Shown in pieces: positions 8,170 to 15,769 of a DNA stretch of 15,934 nucleotides. The notes below the pieces were generated by a model. The model searched no databases and was not told where the DNA came from. It was given only the letters and a program-made list of their open reading frames with translations. How positions within the stretch are numbered: position 1 is the first letter of the stretch; every line of letters begins with the position of its first letter. The stretch covers positions 1-15,934 of the forward strand of contig NZ_CAKQFJ010000038.1 in NCBI RefSeq assembly GCF_934230905.1. The letters are read 5' to 3'. The DNA comes from an uncultured Veillonella sp. Its GTDB lineage: Bacteria > Bacillota > Negativicutes > Veillonellales > Veillonellaceae. The position numbers and the translations under genes are program-made.

Positions 8170-9216
8170 TTACCGACTTTCACGAGCCCATAATATACGG
8201 CTCTTTTCATGAACATAGTCTGTCAACCAATGTAATTTTGCCGGATCCGCTTCAGGAAATACACCATGACCCAAGTTAAATACATGTTTACCATGACGAA
8301 TGCCATCCATTAAAATTTCATCTACCACCTTAGCTATTGTTTTTGTATCTGCATACAAATAAGCAGGATCAAGATTTCCCTGCACAGTTTGTGTAATGCC
8401 TCGATCTGTAGCCTCTGCCAACGAACTACGCCAATCTAAAGCAATAACATCAAGAGGCAATTTTGCCCACGTAGAAATGAGGTGATCGGTACCGACACCA
8501 TTCATAGCGAGCGGCAAGTTAGGGAATCTAGATTTTACTGTGGAAATAATGCGTTTCATATGAGGAAAAATAGCTTGTTCATATTCTGTGCTATTAACTG
8601 CCCCCACCCAGGAATCAAAAATTTGTAGAGCATTAGCACCAGCGCAAGCTTGCATAGAAAGATATTCGATAGACATATCTGCTAATTTTTCCATCAAACC
8701 ATGCCAAATATCAGGTTCGCTGATTAACAACCCTCGAGTTTTGTTATAACTTTTTGTAGGTCCCCCTTCAATAAGGTAGGAAGCAATTGTAAATGGAGCT
8801 CCACAGAAGCCGATAAGAGGCACATCAAGAACCTCTGTAGTTAATAACTCAATTGTTTTAGCAATATACTCTACCTTTGTAGGATCAAAAACATGTAATC
8901 GTTCAATATCTTCTATACTACGAATGGGAGTCTCAAATACAGGACCTACACCGGGTTTAATATCCACATTTATACCAATAGCCACCATAGGACTCATAAT
9001 ATCCTTATATAGAATAGCCGCATCAACACCATATTCTTTAACCGGCAATTCTGTCACTTGTGCACATAGCTCTGGTTGCTTAGTAATTTCAAACAATGTA
9101 TACTTTTCTTTTATTTTTCTATAGGCAGCTTGACTACGACCAGCTTGGCGCATATACCACACTGGTGTTACACCTGGATTCCTTCCCTGAATCATATCTA
9201 AATAAGTAGTATTCAA
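8170..9216 (-). CDS. hemE: Uroporphyrinogen III decarboxylase
   Basis: Decarboxylates the four acetate side chains of uroporphyrinogen III to give coproporphyrinogen III, the branch point into the coproporphyrin heme route. The protein has 348 residues, the normal length. Signatures are PVWYMRQAGR (18-27), the catalytic Asp72 in AAILYKDI (the Bacillus form of the motif), GFCGAPFTIASYLIEGG (136-152) and NLGHGVFPEADP near the C-terminus. The start is TTG at 9216, with GGGGTG five bases upstream; the first in-frame ATG would remove seven residues before the conserved N-terminus and lacks a binding site. It is first in the hemE-hemH-hemY-hemQ operon. Confidence 0.96.
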   Translation of the reverse strand: MNTTYLDMIQGRNPGVTPVWYMRQAGRSQAAYRKIKEKYTLFEITKQPELCAQVTELPVKEYGVDAAILYKDIMSPMVAIGINVDIKPGVGPVFETPIRSIEDIERLHVFDPTKVEYIAKTIELLTTEVLDVPLIGFCGAPFTIASYLIEGGPTKSYNKTRGLLISEPDIWHGLMEKLADMSIEYLSMQACAGANALQIFDSWVGAVNSTEYEQAIFPHMKRIISTVKSRFPNLPLAMNGVGTDHLISTWAKLPLDVIALDWRSSLAEATDRGITQTVQGNLDPAYLYADTKTIAKVVDEILMDGIRHGKHVFNLGHGVFPEADPAKLHWLTDYVHEKSRILWARESR

Positions 9217-9254
9217 ACTTTCACCCCATTTTTATAAAACACACCCATATATTT

Positions 9255-9289
9255 ATATACAATACATTTAAATTAAAAAATCATTCTCA
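9255..9289 (-). promoter_or_regulatory. Candidate hemE promoter with Fur/PerR-like box
   Basis: The 144-base gap between yhaN and hemE is AT-rich. On the minus strand TGAGAATGATTTTTT (9275-9289) resembles one half and the centre of a Fur or PerR box (TGATAATNATTATCA), with about ten of fourteen defined positions matching. A weak -10, TATAAA, lies at about 9252-9257, with a T-run in the -35 place overlapping the box. Iron or peroxide control of a heme operon would make sense, but the right half of the box is poor. Confidence 0.3.
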
Positions 9290-9360
9290 TAATAAAAGTG
9301 TACTCCAAAAGTGATGAATATGCAAAGCCACTTATTATCTATATTTTTATAAATAGAAAC

Positions 9361-12222
9361 TTATGCTCGTTGCAGTATATGCGTATCTATACCTGAAATA
9401 GCTTGCCCCATATAATACACTTGCTGTTGACAGGTAAACAACCAAATTTGTTGATGTTTACCAAGTTCCGCCAATAACTCAAGCGCACTCTTTTGACGGT
9501 CTTCATCAAAGCGAACGAGAATATCATCTAAAATAATCGGCAATGCATCGACTTGGAACGAAAACACTTTTGCTAAAGCTAAGCGTAATGCTAGGTATAC
9601 TTGATCAGCTAGACCACTGGACCAATGACTCATTGACAATCGATCTCCACGTTCATTTAAGAGCGCTAAACCATCTTGTAATCCCCACATATCAAAGGTA
9701 TATATACCATTCGTTAGTTGTTTAATATACTGAGATGCTAATTCTAACATTTTAGGTTGTGACTCTTCTTCATATGATTCCTGTGCCCGTTCCATACAAT
9801 GTGAAATAACAACTTGTGTAGCCCAGTCTTCTAATGCAGACTCCAATTCAGATTCTAGCTGTTGCCGTTGTTGAATAACTTCACGTTGCTCTTGGTCTGT
9901 TCCCAACGCACGCATCGCCTCAACAATTTGTCCACGTTTCTCATAAAGATTAGCCATTGCATCTTTACGAGCCCCTAACTCTTGATCCGCATGTGCCAAC
10001 TCATCTGTCCAATTTTCCTTATTCCCCTCACGTAAACGGCGATAAAATAAATCTTTATTTTCCCCATTTGGAGTTAACAAGTCCAATTGTACTTGGCTTT
10101 GTTTATAAATCGTTTCCCATTGTTTAAATTGATCTTCATCAATGAGTTTTTGCCGATATTCATTAGCTCCAGATAATCCACTTTTTTCAAGCAATGCTTT
10201 TTGTTCTAGTAAAAGCTCTTTTTCTTTCCGATGCCAATTATCATACTCCATACGATAACTTTTACGCTGTGATTCTTTTTGCTCCCAACGAATCATTTGT
10301 TGTTGAAAGTTTTTATATTGATTGTAAACGCGTTTTAACTCAGTTGGAGATACAGGTGCTTCAATACCAAGGTTATACCACAAGGTAACAGCTTGATCTT
10401 CAATAACTCTCAAAGATTCCTTATGTTCTTCCAAACGCTTTTCATAGCCTTCAATAGTCCGTAGCTGTTCATAATATTGATCATACTCATGCTTCATACT
10501 AAAGAAATCTTCTTCATCAAGGCTCTTTGCAGCCCCATCAGGAATCCATGCTTGCCACTCAGCTAAAGCCTTTTCATAATTAGCCTGCAGCTGTTGACCT
10601 TCCTCTTTATAGCGTTGCTCAATAGCTGCTGTCTCTAAGTTTGGCACATCTGATGACATCACCGATAAAGGTGTGTTTAATTGCGTTTCCAAATATGCTT
10701 TACGCTGTTGTAAACGATCTAACTCTCGCATCCATCGAGCTATATCAGAATCATCTACATGGCGAAGTCTCCATCCATACCAAAATAAACCAAGACCAAG
10801 TATTAATAGAATGATACCACCAATACTATATAATACAGATTCTAATGCAATAAGTCCTGCTAAAGACATCAGTACACCGATAACAGCTCCAATTCCCCCT
10901 ATACGTTGTAACCAAACAGGCATAGAGGCCATACGTGTATCCCCATTTTCTCCAATACGGGACTCTAAGTCTACAATATCAGATATAACTGTTTGCAACT
11001 CTTGATGGGCCCACTCATTTACAGAAGCACCCTCACTCGAAGAAACGGTTGTACGACTTTCACTAATTTTAGATTCTTTTTGCAAAGATGGGGCTTGGCT
11101 TTGCCAATATAATAATTGATCTTTAGCAGTGCGTAACCTTTTAGATAAACGCTCTCCTTCAAACCAATTTACATCAGATGGAACCGACTCATCCTTACGC
11201 CAAGATGATTGTAACCCTTTTGAAAATTCAAGTTGTTCCTTAACCTTAGCAATATAAGCCTCGCCCTCTTCACATTCACGGCGTAATTGTTCCCACTTAG
11301 CCCCTTGTTGAATTAAGTCTTCTATATCTTGACCATGCGTAGTAAATGGGCTATTAGGATCAAAATTTTCCGGCTTTAACGCTTCCTCTTTATCAAGCCA
11401 CAATTGCATGTTCTGACGAGCCTCACGAAGCCCTTCATCTATACTAAGAAAGGTATTACGATCCAATGTATCAGGTGCTATAAACTGTTGCATATGGTGA
11501 CGAGCTTCTTCACTACGGCGATACGTATCCCATGCGCGAAGCACCATTTCAACACCTTCACGATACTCTTGCCATTCTTTAATTTGGTTCTTAATTTCTG
11601 CCTCCGTATCTTCAGAAGCATGTAATGTCTGTTGAAGCTCAACATACTGAGTCTCATGTTCACTAAGTGCAGATAAACGGGCTTTATTTTCCTGTAATTG
11701 GTCAATTAACACATTAATACGGCGTTTACCAGATGTAGAGGCTACAAGTAAATCATTAGCATTCATCTCAATGCTTTTGACCAAATCACCAAGTTGCTCG
11801 CCCCCTTCAGCCCCAAAAAATCTAGCACGCACATCAACTTCATTAAGTATATCCACACCTTGAAGATCTTCTAAGGTAAGTCCAAATATACGATTATACG
11901 TTTTTTTATCAAGACCGTGCCACCATAATTGATTAGGCTCTTCTTTAAAACTAGGTTCACCTAGAGAATAAAAATCAAGCTTTTTATTTTGCCGACCTAA
12001 ATGATAGGTTCTTCCTTCTTTATCAATTTCAAGAGAGCCACTTACATAGCCATACTTTTTATGTTTGCCACCAAATAAAAGAGATCGCATACCTTCTAAC
12101 AAAGATGTTTTTCCACTTTCATTAGCCCCATATATAAGCTGTACACCACTAGAACCAGACTTAAACATCCAATTTTCATACGGTCCAAATGAGTCAAGTC
12201 GAATCTGTTTAATGTTCATCAT
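9361..12222 (-). CDS. yhaN: YhaN-like SMC/SbcC-type ATPase with central membrane hairpin
   Basis: Partner of the YhaO nuclease; the family is thought to act in DNA double-strand break processing like SbcC/Rad50. The protein has 953 residues, close to Bacillus YhaN. Walker A is GANESGKT (32-39). Long charged, Gln/Glu-rich helical stretches flank two adjacent hydrophobic segments at about 441-460 and 462-484, with a short turn, suggesting a membrane hairpin. The ABC-type signature is MSHWSSG (864-870) and Walker B is LPIILDD (894-900), where the second acidic residue is Asp899-Asp900 rather than the commoner Asp-Glu. It overlaps the yhaO stop by 14 bases. A second ATG at 12219 has better spacing (six bases) from GGGGG and may be the true start, giving 952 residues. 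It has no zinc hook of the SbcC type that I can see. Confidence 0.9.
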   Translation of the reverse strand: MMNIKQIRLDSFGPYENWMFKSGSSGVQLIYGANESGKTSLLEGMRSLLFGGKHKKYGYVSGSLEIDKEGRTYHLGRQNKKLDFYSLGEPSFKEEPNQLWWHGLDKKTYNRIFGLTLEDLQGVDILNEVDVRARFFGAEGGEQLGDLVKSIEMNANDLLVASTSGKRRINVLIDQLQENKARLSALSEHETQYVELQQTLHASEDTEAEIKNQIKEWQEYREGVEMVLRAWDTYRRSEEARHHMQQFIAPDTLDRNTFLSIDEGLREARQNMQLWLDKEEALKPENFDPNSPFTTHGQDIEDLIQQGAKWEQLRRECEEGEAYIAKVKEQLEFSKGLQSSWRKDESVPSDVNWFEGERLSKRLRTAKDQLLYWQSQAPSLQKESKISESRTTVSSSEGASVNEWAHQELQTVISDIVDLESRIGENGDTRMASMPVWLQRIGGIGAVIGVLMSLAGLIALESVLYSIGGIILLILGLGLFWYGWRLRHVDDSDIARWMRELDRLQQRKAYLETQLNTPLSVMSSDVPNLETAAIEQRYKEEGQQLQANYEKALAEWQAWIPDGAAKSLDEEDFFSMKHEYDQYYEQLRTIEGYEKRLEEHKESLRVIEDQAVTLWYNLGIEAPVSPTELKRVYNQYKNFQQQMIRWEQKESQRKSYRMEYDNWHRKEKELLLEQKALLEKSGLSGANEYRQKLIDEDQFKQWETIYKQSQVQLDLLTPNGENKDLFYRRLREGNKENWTDELAHADQELGARKDAMANLYEKRGQIVEAMRALGTDQEQREVIQQRQQLESELESALEDWATQVVISHCMERAQESYEEESQPKMLELASQYIKQLTNGIYTFDMWGLQDGLALLNERGDRLSMSHWSSGLADQVYLALRLALAKVFSFQVDALPIILDDILVRFDEDRQKSALELLAELGKHQQIWLFTCQQQVYYMGQAISGIDTHILQRA

Positions 12223-13474
12223 TAGCCCCCATTAACACCGTAACCCCTTCCATTTCACTACGTTCCATAACACGTTGTAATACATCATCAGATAATAAAT
12301 CTAAATAACTACCAAGACGCTTAGACTCAGGTCGATTGACCAAAATTTGACGTACTGCCGCAACATCACGAACAGTTTCATCATAAGCACGCAAATAATC
12401 ACCGACCATATCAGACAGCAAACGTCGTTCTGCTAAATTAACCACAGCTCGTGTCCTATTTATCATGCAATATGGCATAACAAAAGTGTTTTTACTTTTT
12501 TCCTCAGCTTGCGTTTCACGCAACCACAATTTACGAACGGCTTCGTCTACACATAATCGATTTATCGGTCCGGATCCCGTCAAATACACCGATACCAACG
12601 TATTTTTGTTATAGCGTTTACGCAAAGACTGTTTTTTATGACTTAATAACTCTAACAACTCACGTTCAGTTTGTATACCTGTAATATCAATCTTTATATC
12701 TTCAAAACAAATGGTATTTGTCTCAATAAATTCTAATTCACAATGTCCATTATGTGATACATGAACCATATAACAACCCTTTGGTCCAGACTCTTTACGG
12801 TGTAGGCCTTGAGGATTTCCGGCGTAAACTACCATAGGTTCTTCTGAAAGCACTTGTGCTTTGTGAATATGCCCTAAAGCCCAATAATCCATAGCACCTT
12901 GCATGATATCTGATAAATTACAAGGTCCTGTTACATCATGATACTCACTGCCTACACTAGCTCCAACGGTACCATGCATAACAGCAAGAGAAAACTCATC
13001 CCGTTCAAAAGCTTTATATTGAGCCGCAAAATTAGATTGTGTATTACCATGACCACAACTAATACCATACACCCCACCAATTTCAATGTTGTTAACCATC
13101 AACGGAAATCGTTGTACTTGTGTATCTGAAAATATATGAACATTATCTGGCATAGATAAACCAGCACGCCAACTTTCAGCAGGGTCATGATTACCTTGCA
13201 CCATATATACAGGAATATGAGCCTCCCACAAGCGGTACATAGCACGCACAAACCGAACTTGAGCCTCTAAATTATGATCTTCACTATTATAAACATCACC
13301 ACTTATGATTACTGCATTCACATGTTCTCGTACGGCGATTTCGATAATATTGTTGAACGCTTCATATGTTGCTTCCGCTACAGCACGATCTACATGTCGA
13401 CTGATTCCCATAGCATATTGAAAAGGAGCTCCTAAATGGAGATCTCCACAATGTATAAAACGAAAGGGCTGCAT
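12209..13474 (-). CDS. yhaO: YhaO/SbcD-like metallophosphatase DNA nuclease
   Basis: Predicted Mn-dependent DNA exonuclease subunit working with the adjacent ATPase. The protein has 421 residues. Calcineurin-type motifs are in order: GDLHLG with Asp11 and His13, SGDVYN with Asp60, GNHD with Asn95-His96, MHG with His167, and GHIH with His202 and His204. The C-terminal 200 residues form the usual capping/ATPase-binding part and lack obvious motifs. The ATG at 13474 has AAAGGAG five bases upstream. The stop codon lies within the start of yhaN, so the two are co-translated. This pairing and the partner's membrane hairpin favour YhaO/YhaN (also called SbcE/SbcF in Bacillus) over classical SbcD/SbcC. 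Confidence 0.92.
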   Translation of the reverse strand: MQPFRFIHCGDLHLGAPFQYAMGISRHVDRAVAEATYEAFNNIIEIAVREHVNAVIISGDVYNSEDHNLEAQVRFVRAMYRLWEAHIPVYMVQGNHDPAESWRAGLSMPDNVHIFSDTQVQRFPLMVNNIEIGGVYGISCGHGNTQSNFAAQYKAFERDEFSLAVMHGTVGASVGSEYHDVTGPCNLSDIMQGAMDYWALGHIHKAQVLSEEPMVVYAGNPQGLHRKESGPKGCYMVHVSHNGHCELEFIETNTICFEDIKIDITGIQTERELLELLSHKKQSLRKRYNKNTLVSVYLTGSGPINRLCVDEAVRKLWLRETQAEEKSKNTFVMPYCMINRTRAVVNLAERRLLSDMVGDYLRAYDETVRDVAAVRQILVNRPESKRLGSYLDLLSDDVLQRVMERSEMEGVTVLMGANDEH

Positions 13475-13512
13475 ATTGTCTCCTTTCCCAACTGATAATT
13501 TACTAACATCTA

Positions 13513-13518
13513 ATTATA
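13513..13518 (-). promoter_or_regulatory. -10 element of the yhaO-yhaN promoter
   Basis: A consensus TATAAT on the minus strand, 39 bases before the yhaO ATG. The best -35 (TTACAA at 19 bases) is poor. The element lies outside the BirA-type operators on the right, so yhaO is probably not biotin-controlled, though the nearest half-site is only about 35 bases away. Confidence 0.5.
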
Positions 13519-13552
13519 CTATATATTTCTATATAAATTGTAAGATATCCTC

Positions 13553-13585
13553 ATTGTAAACTAATTTATTTACACAGTTGACAAT
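13553..13585 (+). promoter_or_regulatory. BirA-type operator 1 over the bioB -35
   Basis: TTGTAAAC (13554-13561) and GTTGACAA (13577-13584) form an inverted repeat with a 15-base spacer, the arrangement of BirA (biotin repressor) operators; flanking A and T extend each half. The right half contains the -35 hexamer TTGACA, so bound BirA would block RNA polymerase when biotin is plentiful. Confidence 0.8.
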
Positions 13586-13607
13586 CTATACTTAAGAATA
13601 CTACAAT
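13578..13607 (+). promoter_or_regulatory. bioB promoter
   Basis: A consensus -35 TTGACA (13578-13583) and a good -10 TACAAT (13602-13607) are 18 bases apart. Transcription would begin near 13614, inside the left half of the second operator, giving a leader of about 47 bases. Confidence 0.75.
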
Positions 13608-13610
13608 TAC

Positions 13611-13645
13611 ATTGTAAATATTTTCTTGTGTTTTAAGTTTACAAT
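13611..13645 (+). promoter_or_regulatory. Second BirA-type inverted repeat in the bioB leader
   Basis: TTGTAAAT (13612-13619) and GTTTACAA (13637-13644), with 17 bases between, mirror operator 1 with one mismatch in the left half. It starts 58 bases after operator 1, covers the probable transcription start, and ends four bases before the AAGGAGG ribosome binding site (13649-13655). The spacer is two bases longer than in operator 1, so affinity may differ. Confidence 0.6.
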
Positions 13646-13660
13646 AATAAGGAGGCTATA

Positions 13661-14686
13661 ATGGCACTTCCAGTAGAACAAGAAACCCAAGTGGGTTCTT
13701 ATGAAAAAATATTAACTATTGCAAATCGCATTTTACATGGTGGCGAAATTACCAAAGAAGAAGCAATTGAATTGATTCACACATCCGATGAGGACACCAT
13801 GATTTTATTGGCTATGGCAGATAAAATTAGACAACATTTCAATGATAATTCAGTTGATTTATGTGCTATTGTAAATGCTCGTTCTGGCAAATGTCCTGAA
13901 AACTGTAAATTCTGTGCACAATCTGCACATCACAATACAGGTGTTGAAGAATATCCATTTATGGATGATGCATCAATTTTGGAAGCTGCTAAAAAAGCTA
14001 AAGAAGCTGGAGCAATTCGCTTTTCTATTGTAACAAGCGGTCGTAATACCTCTAACCCTGACGAATTTAAACAAATCTTGCATATATTAAAAAAAATACG
14101 CGAAGAAGTTGGTTTAGAAATCTGTTGTTCTCTTGGCTTATTAACCTATGAACAAGCTCTTCAATTAAAAGAAATCGGTGTCACACGATATCATTCTAAT
14201 ATTGAAACAGCACCAAGTCATTTCCCTGATATCTGCTCTACTCATTCTTATACAGATAAAATGTCTACCATAGAGAATGCTAAAAAAGCGGGTATTCGTG
14301 TTTGCTCCGGCGGTATTTTAGGTCTTAACGAAACACTTGAACAACGTGTAGAAATGGCCTTTGAATTAAAACGCCTTAATATTGATTCCATCCCATTAAA
14401 CATATTAAATCCAATTAAGGGTACTCCATTTGAACATAACCAAGCGTTAAAACCAATGGAAATTTTACGTACCTTTGCTATGTTCCGCTTTGTTTTACCA
14501 AGCGCGTTAATTCGTACTGCTGGTGGTCGAGAAGTAAACCTCCGCGATTTACAAGCTTACGCACTAACAGGTGGCCTTAACGGTCTAATGGTAGGCGGTT
14601 ATCTAACAACTGGTGGTAGATCTCCTCAAGACGATTTACAAATGATTAATGATTTGGAATTAAATCTTACAGCCGCTCAATTATAA
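13661..14686 (+). CDS. bioB: Biotin synthase (radical SAM)
   Basis: Inserts sulfur into dethiobiotin to make biotin, the last pathway step, using S-adenosylmethionine and Fe-S clusters. The protein has 341 residues, normal length. The radical-SAM cluster ligands are Cys78, Cys82 and Cys85 in KCPENCKFC. Compared with the E. coli auxiliary cluster ligands, Cys128 matches Cys156 (in EICCSLG), Cys188 matches Cys216 (VCSGGILG), and Arg260 matches Arg286 (IRTAGGRE), but Cys97 is replaced by Ser123 (RFSIVTSGRN). Extra cysteines are Cys157 and Cys193. The ATG at 13661 has AAGGAGG five bases upstream. It stands alone, without other biotin genes nearby, and is flanked by BirA-type operators and a strong terminator. 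Confidence 0.96.
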   Translation: MALPVEQETQVGSYEKILTIANRILHGGEITKEEAIELIHTSDEDTMILLAMADKIRQHFNDNSVDLCAIVNARSGKCPENCKFCAQSAHHNTGVEEYPFMDDASILEAAKKAKEAGAIRFSIVTSGRNTSNPDEFKQILHILKKIREEVGLEICCSLGLLTYEQALQLKEIGVTRYHSNIETAPSHFPDICSTHSYTDKMSTIENAKKAGIRVCSGGILGLNETLEQRVEMAFELKRLNIDSIPLNILNPIKGTPFEHNQALKPMEILRTFAMFRFVLPSALIRTAGGREVNLRDLQAYALTGGLNGLMVGGYLTTGGRSPQDDLQMINDLELNLTAAQL

Positions 14687-14769
14687 ACTAACGGTTGTTT
14701 CCATTCACTAATGGATGGCTTACAAAACTGTAACACCTCCGTGTGTTCACAATCATTTACACATAATAG

Positions 14770-14805
14770 AAAAAACTAGCTAGTTGCTGTCTAGCTAGTT
14801 TTTTT
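14770..14805 (+). terminator. bioB intrinsic terminator
   Basis: AAAAAACTAGCTAG and CTAGCTAGTTTTTT form a perfect 14-bp stem around the 7-base loop TTGCTGT, followed by a further T. The core is palindromic CTAGCTAG. It ends transcription about 85 bases after the bioB stop; the leading A-run could let it work in both directions. Confidence 0.9.
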
Positions 14806-14819
14806 ATGGTTAAAAGTTG

Positions 14820-14863
14820 AAAAAAGGGTATAGGCCAAAATATAGTCATTTTAACCTATACCC
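14820..14863 (-). terminator. Terminator of the small secreted-protein gene
   Basis: GGGTATAGG (14826-14834) pairs with CCTATACCC (14855-14863) over 9 bp, with a further AAAAT/ATTTT helix inside across a 2x2 internal loop and a six-base apex. On the minus strand the stem is followed by six T, as expected for the gene ending at 14903, which converges on bioB. Confidence 0.85.
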
Positions 14864-14902
14864 CTCAAAACATCATATCCAGTATTATTTTTATAATTCT
14901 AC

Positions 14903-15265
14903 CTAATGCCATAGTAATCTATAGATGGCTTGACCATTTGTATTTCCTTCAATAGGCTCAGGATCTTTATCATAATCAACATTATCATATTGAGTACCAT
15001 TTGGCATATAAGCATCTACTTCTAAGATTTCCATCGTTCTATTATAACGACTAATATACACCTTATACCGTAGTTCATCGCCACCTAGTTCATTAACTTT
15101 TAGCCAAAGAACGGCATCATAATCACTTTTTTGAACACTGTCATTATCTATAAACAATTGATTGCCTTTATCGTCAGGGCTTACATAATACCAATCAGTC
15201 GCTTGTGATGTATTAGAATAAGTTATGAGGCAAAAAAAGGCCATTAAAGCTATAAGTAACTTCAT
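14903..15265 (-). CDS. Small secreted protein, possibly surface-adhesin E-like
   Basis: 120 residues with a signal peptide: MK, hydrophobic LLIALMAFFCLITYS, then a small-residue stretch ending SQA near residue 22; no lipobox Cys is placed correctly, so signal peptidase I is likely. The mature part is acidic, rich in Asp and Tyr (WYYVSPDDKGNQLFIDNDSV, then WLKVNE), and the alternating W-Y-V, FID and W-x-K pattern resembles the small beta-rich surface-adhesin E type proteins (PF16747) common in Negativicutes; I could not confirm this. It would be exported to the periplasm or cell surface. The ATG at 15265 has AAAGGGGG five bases upstream; a TTG at 15283 would put charged residues before the signal sequence. 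Its function is unknown. Confidence 0.8.
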   Translation of the reverse strand: MKLLIALMAFFCLITYSNTSQATDWYYVSPDDKGNQLFIDNDSVQKSDYDAVLWLKVNELGGDELRYKVYISRYNRTMEILEVDAYMPNGTQYDNVDYDKDPEPIEGNTNGQAIYRLLWH

Positions 15266-15283
15266 AGTGGCCCCCTTTCTCAA

Positions 15284-15470
15284 CCCAATACTAAAGTTCT
15301 ATAACTACAACGATTTTTTTAAATATTTTATAAAAAAAATAAAGAGAAGATACTATTCTCCTCTAATATCATATCAAGAACTAGGTCATTTATCAATATT
15401 TAATAAACGAATTTTACATTTCACCTAAATTTCATAAAATATTTTTTATATTTTCATCTTACCTTCATAT
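15284..15470. other. AT-rich non-coding stretch upstream of the secreted-protein gene
   Basis: No convincing gene here. It is very A/T-rich and should carry the promoter of the minus-strand gene, for which several TATAAA-like elements exist but no clear -35/-10 pair. A short GAGAA/TTCTC inverted repeat near 15344-15360 is too small to call. Confidence 0.5.
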
Positions 15471-15656
15471 TATTTACTTATAATTACCATATCAAATGAT
15501 AATTATAAGTAAATATTCCCTGATTACTTAATGTATTTATCTCCCGACAAGTAATACTAACCCCAAACCTACTACTTGTTTAAATACATAGGTCATTTGA
15601 TGTTAATACTAACACTCCCCTTACATGAAAAAGGACTCCATACGGAGTCCTTTTTT
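15471..15656 (+). ncRNA. Candidate structured RNA or regulatory leader ending in a terminator
   Basis: Several helices fit together. Helix 1: 16 bp perfect, 15471-15486 with 15500-15515, loop 13 bases. Helix 2: ATGTATTTA (15531-15539) with TAAATACAT (15581-15589), then GACAAGTA (15546-15553) with TACTTGTT (15573-15580), leaving a six-base bulge TCTCCC and a 19-base C/A-rich loop. Helix 3: the loop of helix 1, ATCAAATGA (15491-15499), pairs perfectly with TCATTTGAT (15593-15601), extendable to 12 bp with two G-U pairs, so it encloses helix 2 and competes with or threads helix 1. TAATACTAAC is repeated at 15552-15561 and 15604-15613. A strong terminator follows. No RNA family was recognised, and no promoter was identified. 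Confidence 0.35.
15628..15656 (+). terminator. Strong intrinsic terminator
   Basis: AAAAAGGACTCC and GGAGTCCTTTTT form a 12-bp stem with loop ATAC and T6 at the end. With no protein gene upstream on the plus strand, it probably ends a non-coding transcript from 15471 onward or works for a gene beyond the right edge on the minus strand through its A-run. Confidence 0.85.
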
Positions 15657-15699
15657 CGTTATAAAATTACATATAAAATAAAAAGCTGCTTTAATGATA

Positions 15700-15719
15700 T
15701 GTACCCATTTTCCTGGACA
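15700..15719. mobile_element. Sequence resembling an IS3-family terminus
   Basis: TGTACCCATTTTCCTGGACA starts with TG and ends with GGACA, like terminal inverted repeats of the IS3 family (IS150 group). No matching inverted copy or transposase lies in the window, so at most it is one end of an element or a remnant. Confidence 0.25.
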
Positions 15720-15769
15720 CATATTATTTACTAGCCTAAACACATGGATGCTTCCCTGTATTTTAGGGT

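Noticed and set aside
8169..8216. Longer hemH start inside hemE
   Set aside because: MKQAILVLSFGTP at 8168 is the usual ferrochelatase N-terminus, and TAATATG coupling explains translation.
13661..14686. BioB as another radical SAM enzyme of the HydE/PylB group
   Set aside because: The match extends over the whole length, including YNHN-like, CSGGI and GGREVNLR motifs of biotin synthase, and the BirA-type operators agree.
14701..14747. Small inverted repeats CCATT/AATGG and AACAC/GTGTT after bioB
   Set aside because: Five-base stems with no conserved context; the real terminator is further on.
15625..15681. An 18-codon frame starting MKKDSIRS
   Set aside because: It lies across the terminator hairpin and has no ribosome binding site.
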